From Zea mays (lineage: Eukaryota > Streptophyta > Magnoliopsida > Poales > Poaceae): a stretch of 64,000 bases of DNA. Position 1 is the stretch's first letter. Each line of letters opens with the position of its first letter. Positions 34,185 through 45,014 of this stretch are shown here, piece by piece. The notes under the pieces are model-generated. The model ran no database searches and was not told the DNA's origin. It saw nothing but the letters and a program-made list of their open reading frames with translations. A program made the translations under genes and the position numbers. The stretch is from the NCBI RefSeq assembly GCF_902167145.1, contig NC_050098.1, positions 18,620,501 to 18,684,500 of the forward strand, in the 5' to 3' direction.

Positions 34185-35870
34185 ATGATGGAGAGGATAT
34201 CCTGGATGTATAACTTATCAAGGCTAGATCCATCATACATATCTGAGGTCCATAAGTTTATTGTTGTCGCTAAGAACCATGCTTGGAGAACAAAGACAAA
34301 GCACATATATTGTCCATGCATGGACTGCAAAAATGCTGTTGTATTTGATGACACAGAACAAATCATATCTCATCTGGTATGCCGAGGATTTGTGAAGGAT
34401 TACATAATTTGGACAAAGCATGGAGAGGGTAGCTCTTCGCCTTATACAGCTGGAAACCCTGCGAACATCAACGACAGCTTTCAGTTCGTTCACGAGACAC
34501 AACAACCTCTTCCACAGAGCGAACATGTAGTGCCAAATGTTACTGATCATGGTTACACCGGAGGAAATGAACGTGAAAGAACCCATGTTCTGCCAAATGT
34601 TATGGACGAGGAAGATGCAGAGTTGTTAGAGGTTGCGTCGTCATACAGATCCATCGATGTTCTTCATGAAAGGTATGGAGTCCCTGAAGAAGGCAGCAGA
34701 AGAGCCTTTGTACGACGAGTCTAAGGGCTGTACCAAAGAGTTCACGACGCTCCGGTCTGTGTTAAAGTTGTTGATGTTAAAAGCTAGATATGGTATGTCT
34801 GATGCTGGCTTCGATGCGTTCTTGAGTATTGTCGCAGACATGCTTCCAAAGGAGAACAAAGTGCCTGCTAACACGTACTATGCAAAGAAACTAATCAGTC
34901 CACTCACTATGGGCGTGGAGAAGATCCACGCGTGTAGAAATCATTGTATCCTTTATCGAGGTGATGATTATAAAGACTTGGAGAGCTGCCCAAAGTGTGG
35001 TGCAAGTAGGTACAAGACGAATAAAGACTATCGAGAGGAAGAGTGTGTTGCATCTGTGTCTAAAGGGAAGAAGCGAAAGAAAGCCAAAAAGAAGACTTCA
35101 AAATCCACGAGCAAAGAAAAGGAAGAAGTAGACTATTATGCGCTCAAAAAGATTCCTGCTTTGGTGATGTGGTACCTCCCCGTCATCGATCGATTGAGGT
35201 GTTTGTTCGCTAACCCTGAGGATGCCAAACTTATGAGCTGGCATGCTTCTGATGAGCACAAAAACGATGGGAAGCTTCGACATCCAGCCGATGGGAAGCA
35301 GTGGCAAGATTTCAATGAGAACCACCGAGACTTTGCCGATGAACCAAGAAATGTTAGGTTCGCACTGAGTACTGATGGAATGAATCCATTTGCTGAAAGG
35401 AGCAGCAAGCATAGCACATGGCCAGTGATCCTCACCATATACAACCTTCCTTCATGGTTGATGCAGAAACGGAAGTACATTTTGCTAACCATGCTTATTT
35501 CTGGACCTACACAACCTGGAGTTGATATAGATGTATTTTTAGAGCCCTTAATGGAGGATATGAAAATATTGTGGGTAACGGGTGTTCAAATGTTGGATGA
35601 GTATCGTAAAGATTCATTCACGCTGAGAGCAATTATTTTTGTTACGATCAACGATTACCCTGCACTCTTCACATTATCAGGCCAGTTTAAGGGAAAGGTT
35701 GGCTGCACAGTATGCATTGATGAAACTGCTTACGTGTCCCTTACTGCATCTAAGAAGATAGTGTACATGAGGCACATACGCTTTTTATTGGAAGGACATA
35801 GGTACCGCATGCGAAAGATGGATAAGTACTTTGACAATAATGGTGAACTACATTCTACCGCAAAGGGAGA
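34185..35870 (+). pseudogene. TNPD-type transposase of element D, frameshifted and truncated
   Basis: The first frame starts at the tandem ATGs 34185/34188, right after an intron-like acceptor (TTTTTTTACAG), and encodes the transposase-associated N-terminal domain (SWMYN, CPCMDCKN, WTKHGE). A frameshift near 34630 moves the reading to a second frame, which holds the start of the Transposase_21 domain (HACRNHCILYRGD, CPKCGASRY, LSTDGMNPFAE, YNLPSWLMQK, FLEPLMEDM, GCTVCIDET). It breaks off after HRYRMRKMDKYF near 35840, where sequence of the next gene begins. About half of a normal TNPD, including the second catalytic acidic region, is missing. It should be inactive. Confidence 0.85.
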
Positions 35871-38388
35871 AAGACATTCTAACGGCTGGTCTCGGTAACC
35901 CTGAGCATCCTGGTCGTGTACGAGGAATATCATCTAAGGAAGGATGGAAGGAAGGATTCGGACCACAATGGGAAGGTCTGTACAAGAAACGTGATCGATA
36001 CAAGGAAGAGATGGCAAATTATTTTAAGGAGGAGGCCAAGAAAGAGTTCAAAGGCCTGATGTCTGAAATGCTATCAAATCCTCCTCCAGAATTGATGCAG
36101 CAATTGGCGATGGCGAGTGCGATGTCTGTTCAACAGATGACCACTCCACAGATGCAAATAATTCCAGCAACTCAAACGCCGGCTGCCACCGAGGGTACAA
36201 CCATCCCAAGCTCTATCGCGTCAACGGGAAATAAGGTCCGCTATCCAGTTGATGACATCACAAGGCCTGTGGCATGCACACTAGTTATAAGATATGGTAT
36301 TAACAATCAGCGTACAAGGAAAATAGCCACAGGCCTTGCGATCCCAGGACGCAAGTTCCATGGAAACGACATTCCAGAAGAATATTGCAGGGTAGAAGTG
36401 ACGACAGTCGTCCAAGGATACGAGGACGACATGCTAGACATCTCTGGGCCCGAAGGTATCGAGACACTTGGACAAGCTATCAAGAATTTTATCCTTTGGC
36501 CTCGAAGGGATGTCGAATTGGTTGATTGGTCAAATTCGTCGCAGGCCCAACCGTCTCCGCCTTCTCAAATTGCTGTTCCTATTGTACATCCATCGTCACC
36601 TCCTCAAACTTCACATGCTGCTCCTCATCCTCTTTCTGACCCTCATTCTCCTCATCCTCATGGTGGCCCACCGTCTCCGCCACATACATCGCCCTTCAGG
36701 GATCCACCTTCTCCACAGCCATCTCCACGACCATCAAAGAAATCTAAAGTTTCTATACCAATAGTAGTGTCCCCGTATGATAAGAAAAAGAAGAGTAAAT
36801 CCACTGCTGGCACTGTTTGTTTTTTGAAAGGGATTGGACGGAGCCTCACGTCAGACAATGTTGATTTGGCCGATCTCGAGGAGTCCTCAAAAAAGGCTGA
36901 GGCAATGGCCGCAAAGATAAAGAAGCCAACTAAGGCAGATTATAAAAACGTGCCTAAAAAATATGTGCCGGGCAGACCACTACTCACTTTTGAGAAACTA
37001 AGGAAGGTCCCGGCTAATATTAAAAGGTTACATGATTGGTACATGCGGGCATCTTCAGTTGGCATCGACACCATCAGTGTTAATATACCAGCCCATGTTT
37101 TTATTGGTTCAAATCAAAAGGCCGTTGTTACATTCGAGGACATGTGGTTAATGATGAACCTTCAGAGACTCGACGTGCAACTTGTAACCATATTTGCATT
37201 GTAAGTGTCACTCATACTCCACATATATGTGTTATTATTAGTGAGTTGTATAAATTTTCAATATCTGACATGCACGTGTGCATTGCAGAATGCAACATGA
37301 TCAGCAGGAGATCCTTTATGGTACCAATCCCAATGCTAGTGCCAGTAAAAGGGTTGGGTATCTCAACCCAATAAAGATATGCGAGGATAACCACACTTTT
37401 AGAATCGGAAAAGGCAACGAAGCATTACAGGGGCTAACAGACGAAGAAATTGAGGTGCGTATCCAGGATCTGAAGAAGGATTTTGAAGCAAGATACGCCA
37501 CCTACATAGGACACGCAATGCTTCAATTTCAAGACAGGGAATCCATAGTGGCCCCGTACAACTTCAAGTAAGTGTGATTTTGCATAAATAAAATTAATAA
37601 TTTCAATACACATGTATCACAAGTTTGATTCGTACAGGGACCACTGGATATGCTTCTTCATTTATCCTAAGGTTGGAAAGGTGCTGGTGCTCGACTCCTT
37701 GCACACCGAGCCTTCGGCCTATTCAAAATTCCTCAGCATCTTAGAGCTATAAGCCTTTTCTATGCATGCATACTTATATCGATGAGAATTGTAGAATAAC
37801 ATGGTGATTCTATTTGAGATCACAGGGCATTTAGGTTTTATAAGCTACAAGGTGGAAAGTACGACACGTCCAAAAAAGGCGTGCCACTAAACATCCATTA
37901 TAACTGGCCGGTAAGTATGTGAATTTATGAATACATATCATACATGTACGTACATAGGACAATGTTGCAACTAAATAACCAATCTCCCGTTATGTAGTGC
38001 CACAAGCAACCACCCGGATCGGTCCTATGTGGGTTCTACGTGTGCGAGTTCATGAGAATGAACGGACGATACATCACGAACCCTGGCAAGGTATTATTAG
38101 TAATAGTCACGTATGTATTTATGTCATTAAAGATGCAAATGTGTTATTATTGAGTATAAATAGATGATGTTTATAAACTTCCTTTACAGCAATTTCAACA
38201 AGGAAGCCCGGAGAACTTGACTGAAGGTGCATTGTATGGCATAGTTGAGGACCTGTGCACATTCATATTGAAAGAGGTCATTCCCGCAGAAGGGAAATAT
38301 CACGATGCTTCCGGAACATTAGCTTTGCCAGAGTTTAGAATACTAACAGAAATTAGTAGACTATCTCTTAGCCGAGATAGTTATTAGA
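35871..38388 (+). pseudogene. Second gene of element D: DUF8039-like region plus Ulp1/C48 cysteine protease
   Basis: The first exon (to 37200) reads GNPEHPGRVRGISSKEGWKE, a coiled-coil-like stretch, a domain resembling DUF8039 (TRPVACTLVIRYGINNQRT, about 36250-36450) and a Pro/His-rich linker. Further exons are about 37289-37567, 37638-37751, 37827-37911, 37999-38089 and 38191-38388, ending YAG at 38388. The last exons form a Ulp1-like domain with the likely triad His (KDHW), Asp (VLDSL), Gln (KQPPGS) and Cys (LCGFYVCEF). Such enzymes process SUMO or similar tags. The 5' part is joined to transposase by deletion, and one splice donor looks mutated (AT for GT near 37752), so I class it as a likely pseudogene. 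Confidence 0.75.
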
Positions 38389-38599
38389 GCTTAAGTGAAA
38401 ACTTTGATGTATATAATGTGTGATGCATACATGGTTGTAAACAAGACTTTGATGTATATAAATGTATGATAAAATTTAATTCCATGTTGCTTTTAATATC
38501 AATACTACATGTTTATCAATATCAATATATATATATATATGTTGTGTGTGTAAATATATATAAATTTCAGTACTGATTGAAAATTTAAAAAAGGCGGAA

Positions 38600-38850
38600 A
38601 AACTTTCCACTGGCGGCTAAATAAAACAAACCGCCAGTGGAAATGCTATTTCCACTGGCGGTTTTCTTTATAAAACCGCCAGTGAAAATAGCATTTCCAC
38701 TGGCGGTTGCTTAAGAAAACCGCCAGTGAAAATAGCATTTCCACTGGCGGTTCTAGAATAACCGCCAGTGGAAATGACGATTTCCAGTGGCCCCTAGCAC
38801 TGGCGGCACTGAAAAGCGCTAGTGAAAACGTCTCTAGAACCGCCACTATA
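38600..38850. repeat. Right subterminal repeat array of element D
   Basis: The same TTTCCACTGGCGGTT word family as at the left end recurs in both orientations up to the terminal ACTAGTG at 38869. Confidence 0.85.
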
Positions 38851-38872
38851 GAGGCTGTGTGTACTAGTGCTC

Positions 38873-39280
38873 GCTAGGACGCGACACTCTTTGCTCTAGG
38901 GCGCCGAGTCTTTGGTCCTTGACAAAGCTATGACTTGGAACCGCCCAAGCTGGTGGTGATGCCGAGTGTCCTGAAGAGCCCCCGCTTTGAACGGTAGATC
39001 GCTTCGCCTTCAAGCTTTCGACAGTTGACGGTAGATCGCTTCGCCTTCAAGCTTTCGACAGTTCTCCGACCGAGACCTCGTTTTTGGTAGGGGTCGAAGT
39101 ACCCTTTGCCTTCTATGTCCGAGATAGATCCTGTTCAATTTATGTCAAAGAAAGCTGATAGAGGGGGGCGAACGACCTTCGCTCCAACATATCTTCGCTC
39201 CAACATATGTGAACGGGTATTCCTCGTCTAATCGCGAGCGTCCATCTCCAGATTGACGTTCCACAACGCACCCTTCATCT
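38873..39280. mobile_element. Right part of the LTR-like DNA split by element D
   Basis: This continues the sequence interrupted at 32781. It contains a perfect direct duplication of 36-37 bp (38991-39027 and 39028-39063) and a second short duplication of CTTCGCTCCAACATAT near 39180. No coding sequence was recognised. Confidence 0.35.
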
Positions 39281-39289
39281 CTCTCTCAC

Positions 39290-40630
39290 CTACGATGGCT
39301 ACTAGGCGTCGGCAGTGGCTAGACCTGCACACCATTCTCTCTGGTGCATCGTTGTCTATGATTAGTGATGCTATGCAAAGCTGAGGTGAGCGCGAACTTA
39401 GGGTAGGATTTCTTACCAGCTATTAACGCAGAGCCCTAGCGACGAGGATGGTGTCTCGGTGGCAATTTTCTATCTCTGGTGAGCAATTGGAGTTCCCTGT
39501 GTACTCCCATGTCCAGCGGCCCGCTATATCACGATCCTCACATGCTGATGAGGTTGCCCAACCCCTATTAGCCCCTGAATGGCGGTGCAGGCAGGAGTCA
39601 CCCGTGGCGGCCAGCCCTCTCGGTTTCTCTCTGCCTCTCTCGTGGTGACTTGAAGATTCTCAGATGGGGGAGGAAAGGAGGGTAACGGTGGCTGGTATAA
39701 ATACACAGGCAATGGATGAGTCCAACCGAGGAGAAAGAATCGCATTGAGCGAAATCTCCGATGGCTTCTACTGGCCTACTGCGCATTACGCATAGGTCTC
39801 GGGTGAGACTGAAGGTGCTCCTGGCGTTCGGGACCCACCCGCTAGCGACGCAGTGTCCGTGTGCGTGATGCGCGCATGAGAACGCAGTCCAATGGGCCCC
39901 ATGCGTCATCCTCACATGGAACCGGGCATGGCGGGAAAAAACAAAAAAAAAAAAAAGGAAAGGAGAGAAGTGGGCCGGCACAGGTGCAAAGCCTAGCTAG
40001 GCCGCGAGGGGAAAGGAAAATGGGCCATGGGGTTGGTTTACCTCCTTTTTCTTTTATAGTTTATATTTTTCTAATTTCTATTTTATTTTCTAATTTAAAT
40101 TTCCAAATTCAAAATTTAAATATAAATTCAAATGCACATTCCAGAAAATACCAGCATGAATTCAAAGGGTTTATGTTATATATATTAGTTTATCTATTTA
40201 AGCAACTACTTCAAATATGCGACATATACATTATTTATTTCAAAGAAATCATTATTTTGAATGCATAATCAGATTAAGGGTTCATTCAAAGTTCAATGTT
40301 TAATACTTATTTAATTTAGGGAAATGTTTTTTATAATCGTTTATCAAGAGTTACTTTAACTCAAACATTTTAAAATATTTCTAATTATTTAGCAAATGGA
40401 TAGAAGGGTTTCTATTATTATGCTTTCTTTTCTGGATTGCAAAGTAAATTCCTGTTTTCTAGTTTTAGGATCTATATTATTTTTAACTAACAACACTTTA
40501 GTATTGCCATCTATTCATTTTAGGAGAAAATAACCTCAAAAGTGAGGAACCCATATTAGGGGACCCTTTTAATTCCTAATCTTTTGGAGAAACTTTTATA
40601 AATCCCGAAATATGATTTTGGGTCTTGCAG
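39290..40630 (-). mobile_element. Degraded chromovirus-type LTR
   Basis: On the minus strand the segment would start TGCAAGACCCAAAATCAT at 40630. Its layout parallels the LTRs of element A: an AT-rich half with TTCAAATTTAAAT words, then a GC-rich half with GGGCC words. A TATA-like TATAAATAC lies on the plus strand near 39697. Neither a partner LTR nor coding DNA is visible. Similarity to element A is in organisation rather than base by base, so it is a different family. Confidence 0.45.
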
Positions 40631-40634
40631 TGCT

Positions 40635-41865
40635 AAAACCAAATTAAAAGTAGATCCAATCTACTATGCATGTCGCCTATGTGCAAACCATCAAGATCAA
40701 AAAAATATGCATGTCCTAGCTCCAATACCATCATTGGAAAACATGTAGGCTATGTACTAGCATATCTACCATATTCAACCAAGATAATATGCACATAGAG
40801 GAACATGAATTATTACCACTAGATGCACATCGCAGTGGAAGAAGAACATGTTGATGTAGTGGAAGTAGTCGAACGTCACTTGTCCTCCTCAAGTTCATTG
40901 CTAATCAACAACACATCAACGATAGTAGGGTCTCCATGGTATCCACATGTGCGGGGCTGAAGCATCATGACGTTGGTGTTTTAGCACCATGCGTGCAGCA
41001 AGAGAAACAATGAAAGTGTCTTAAGCGCTCGCAACCCTAGGGAGAGAAGTGGTGGCTAAGATAAACTCTCAAGCACACTATCCCTTTCATATATAGACTC
41101 TTGCTAATGGGATTTTACCGTAAAGGTTCATTAGCATTCTCATAGATCATTGTTACCTCTTGGGTATATATTCAATAGGTATTACACGTAGCGTGGCTTA
41201 AACCTCTATAAAATTGCATGTGTGCGGTAACCAGGCTGCAACTAGGATCCACATACATCTACCATACGTCCCTCGCCCTATCCGTAAACTTCCTCCTTTC
41301 ATGTAGGTATGGTACCCTAGTATCGTACAACGACGATAATAGTCGTTCCCAAAATAATGATCATGATGTCTCTCAAATACATTTTTTTTAAAATATAAGT
41401 TTTAGATGTATAAAAAATTTATTTTGGGTTCTTTTGTTTTAATAACTCTTATACACAAAATGGAGTGTTACCAAGGTGCCCAAGTTCCTATTTTTAGAAA
41501 AATGGCTGTGAGAGAACGTTTTTTGGCATAATAGACTTGGCTAAAGAAGTAGTGTGCTAGGACAGAGGTTAAACTTTTTTTATTAAATATCTGGATATGA
41601 TTTGAAAATAGTATTGATTTGCTTCATGATGACGAATCCGTTGGAAAAATAATAATATATGCAAAGAAAAATGGCTCCATTGAGTTGCATGCTGAATAAG
41701 AGGAGGTATATAAAGCTTTTTTTTGCATGTGTTTTAATTTCTTGATTGTGTATGTGCGATCCCTATTGTCATATATGGTGTGATTGCTTGTTTTATTTAA
41801 TTGTGTGTACATATAGAATGTCTTATTACTTCAAACAGCTGAATCAAATCTCTCCCTAAAATACT
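40635..41865 (-). other. Possible copia LTR and primer-binding site remnant; no gene
   Basis: On the minus strand near 40735 the sequence TTTTCCAATGATGGTATTGGAGC looks like an LTR end followed by a decayed tRNA-Met primer site (the standard form is TGGTATCAGAGC). If so, the LTR lies to the right (about 40740-41320), with the internal part lost to the left. The rest, 41320-41865, shows nothing I recognise. Confidence 0.35.
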
Positions 41866-41884
41866 AATCACTACAGGAAAACGC

Positions 41885-42170
41885 CCAGTTTCCGACGGCC
41901 TAAACCGTCGGAAGTAAATCATAAACCGTCGGAAGTAACTACTTCTGACGGCTTAAGGCGGGTCCCGTCGGAAGTAACGCCGTAGGGGATACCCAGTCGG
42001 AAGTACCCGCGTTTCCGACGGGGCCGTCGGAAGTAAGTTTACTTCCGACGGCCAGGGCGGGGCCGTCGAAAATAAAGCGAGGTGGGCCCCGCAGACGGCC
42101 GGCCGTCGGCGCCTGACGCCGTCACAGCTTACTTCCGACGGCCCCGTCGGAAATAAAGGCCGTCGGAAGT
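41885..42170. repeat. Left subterminal repeat array of element E
   Basis: At least ten copies of CCGTCGGAAGTAA or its complement occur in both orientations, in a GC-rich setting. They are the likely binding sites for the element's accessory protein, by analogy with TNPA sites in maize Spm. Confidence 0.88.
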
Positions 42171-42452
42171 AATTAAAAAACAGAGAAACAGAATTTTCCT
42201 GCTTTTTGTTTTACAAACAATCACACAAATTCAATCTGCACACAATATCCAGTTTTCAATAATTCATCCAGAATCACATACAATACCACAAATATCCATA
42301 ATTCATCGTTTCACATGAAACACACAATTAAATTCACAAAATGTTCCACAAATTAAAGCACAAGTTCACATGTTCACAAGTTCACAATAGCACAAGTTCC
42401 CAATACCACAAGTTCACAAGTCCATAGTACGAGAAAAACACAAGGAGACAGG

Positions 42453-44916
42453 CTACTCAAATGGAGGAGGTTGATCAAATGGATGGGGTTGATTTGATCC
42501 GCTAGCTCCTCCGCTATTTAGAAGACCGTCCACAAAAGAAGCGACCGCATCTTCAGAGTCCTCATTTCCCGGAGTTAGCAAGTTTCCTGGAGGGACCTAC
42601 AACATTCAAAAAAATGTGTTAGTAGTTAAATTCTTGTTATGCAACGTCAAAATAAAAAGTCAAGTAATATAACCTGAGGTGCAGGTGTGGGCCAACTAAA
42701 TTGTGGAGTCGGTACAAACTGCGGGATAGGTGGAGGAGGTGGCATAGTCATCGCTGAAAAATCTGGACGTTGCCCTAGTGCTATTTGCTGAAAGAAATTG
42801 AAAGCTATGTTACGAGGATATATTAGAAAATATGTGCTCCAATTATAGTAGAGGCTCACGAGGATCTAATTACCTGCATCATCTCCTGCTGTCGTGCAAA
42901 TTGAGCAGCCCAGTACTCTTGTTGTTGCTTGTTATACTCCTCCTGCCGCCTCAAAGCTTCCTGCACCCGGATCAGCTCGGCGTTTCCTTGGGTACTAGAG
43001 CGAGGACCACGGCTAGACGACCTCGATGGGCGAGACCTTTCAGGCCTCACCTGAGTCGAGTCGATAACACTACCAAACATAGGGTAACTACAAAAAAATA
43101 GAAAGAAGTTAAACACGCAACACATCATGTTAGAAAAGATCAAATCGACGAATTAATAATAGCAAACTCACCGTCCATGAGGTTTTCCGCCTCCACTAGC
43201 ATACACAACCTGAGGATCGATAGGCTGATTCATCCAATCATAGTCTTGCCCATGCTCCGACATCATGGAAGCACCATATGAGGCCTGACAAATAATAAAC
43301 AATGCAGTTATATTTTTCTCGACTCTTAGAATAGAAATGCATTGTAACTAGTTGCGAAAGTCTCACCACACGCTCAGCAGCAGACTGAGAACACAACTGT
43401 TCTGGATTTGTAGGATCCGACCCCCTGTGACCTCTAAGGTAAACCTGAACATCACTCGGTGTAACACCAGAACTAGCTTCCTACAGGCAAAAGAAAATAA
43501 CATAAAACACATAGAAGATTCATGATATGCACGACCATAAATTACACTTACCATGCGCTTTGCCAAACGAACGTGGCCATCACCACCATATCTGTGGTGA
43601 ACATCATGCCCACGATTTGAGCTGTTTCTCAATGAAACACCTTTAAATCCATCTGTTGCCCAATATTTGCATACAGCCCGCCAACCAGCCTCATTTGATG
43701 CCATCCATGGCACCGAGTCTGAAAACTTTATTTCGATCCAATGTATTGTTAGTACTAACACTTGGACATGAATTAGGATAAAAACAATTTACCTCAAGAT
43801 ATTATTCTTCGGTTAAGTATTTGTTTGATGCCTCACTTTTGGAACGTGGCCGACGTCCTTCCTGCCTTAATATGTAATCAGAAGTGACTTGGATCCGAGC
43901 ATAATACATCTGATCCCTAACCAAGGTAGTCGCGCTCTTGTTAAAAACGATACGTGCACGATCGTTCATACTTCCATCTTCAGGCAACTTGTAACGTTTC
44001 TGAAAAAAACAAGAAACAAGATTTTTAGCACATTGTATAGTTGAATCAATTCAAGTTGGGCTAGAGAACATACCCAGAACTCATGCCACACAGCACCTTG
44101 GGCATTCCTATGTTCCGCATTGAACGCGAGCCCGTACTGATCCCAAGACATACAAGGCACCTCAACGCCTTTCTCCATCACTACACCAGGCCAGAGATAT
44201 TTGCATATACTTCCCAAAACTTTATTCACCTGTGTGCGACGTCCTTGACCTTGAAAAGATGCATCAATCCAAGACCTGCAACCACATTGTACAAAAGAAG
44301 CATTAACAAATTTCTTATAATGTATGAACAAATATTTAACATTAGAATCAACTCACTCGTCGCCACACGGTACGATCAAAATCTTATCCTCCTCACGAGC
44401 AGGAACTTTAGGAGGAGGCACCTAATGTGTTTTCCTCGACTTCCGTGCCCGAGAAGACCCTCCACCACTAGAAGCTCCAGCATCACTGCTAGGCCATGAG
44501 TCCCATCCGCCTGCTGACCCTCCACCCTCAAACTGACCACCACCGGAAGACCACCCATCTCCACCTCCACCTCCAGCATCATCTTCCTGCTCATAGTCTG
44601 CATCGGCCGCATCGTAATCGGCCGCATCCTCACCCCTCGCCTCCTCCTCTCGAGTCTCGTTAACATCCTGCACATGAAACACTTTAATCATTAGATTCAT
44701 ATAAACATTACTATATTGAAATAAAATAATAATTTAGAGTAATCACACCTGTCCCTGCATATCAGGTGGAAGATGTTCCATCAAAGCCTGTCGTCTGTTG
44801 CTCGAGAGCGACTCGGTACCCTGGAACAGACACTCCTGTGCTTTGCTTCTTCCTGAAGAAGAAGAAGAGCCCTTCGTCATGCCCTTCACAAAATTCTTCA
44901 ACTTTCGAGCCGCCAT
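42453..44916 (-). pseudogene. TNPA-like accessory gene of element E (Transposase_24 family), two in-frame stops
   Basis: The gene starts at the ATG at 44916 (MAARKLKNFVKGMTKGS) and ends at TAG 42455-42453. About eight exons can be joined with GT/AG borders. They encode an acidic Gly-rich region, then SWIDASFQGQGRRTQ, then the plant Transposase_24 signature (KYWATDGFKGVSLRNS and GGDGHVRLAKRM, about 43660-43550), then VYLRGHRGSD, and a Gln/Pro-rich tail. TAG at 44424-44422 (after SRKTH) and TAA at 43804-43802 (after YLTEE) interrupt the spliced frame. CAG and CAA are the likely ancestral codons. Unless splicing avoids them, no full product is made. In Spm the equivalent protein binds the subterminal repeats. 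Confidence 0.78.
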
Positions 44917-45014
44917 CCTGCATATTGAAAATTATATTAGTATAACAATAAAGAGATAACAACATAGTATAACAATAAATTAAATTTTAATTCATCAAAA
45001 TAAATATTTACTTC

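Larger units (their letters stand above)
32782..38869 (+). mobile_element. Element D: CACTA transposon, deleted, with Ulp1-type gene
   Basis: The termini are CACTAGTA in inverted orientation, flanked by a 3-bp duplication CTC (32779-32781 and 38870-38872). Subterminal arrays of AACCGCCAGTGGAAA/TTTCCACTGGCGGTT occupy 32866-33116 and 38600-38850. Inside, on the plus strand, lie a truncated, frameshifted TNPD transposase and a second gene ending in a C48 protease domain. A captured gene fragment lies on the minus strand near 33.7 kb. Loss of the TNPD C-terminus makes it non-autonomous. Confidence 0.9.
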
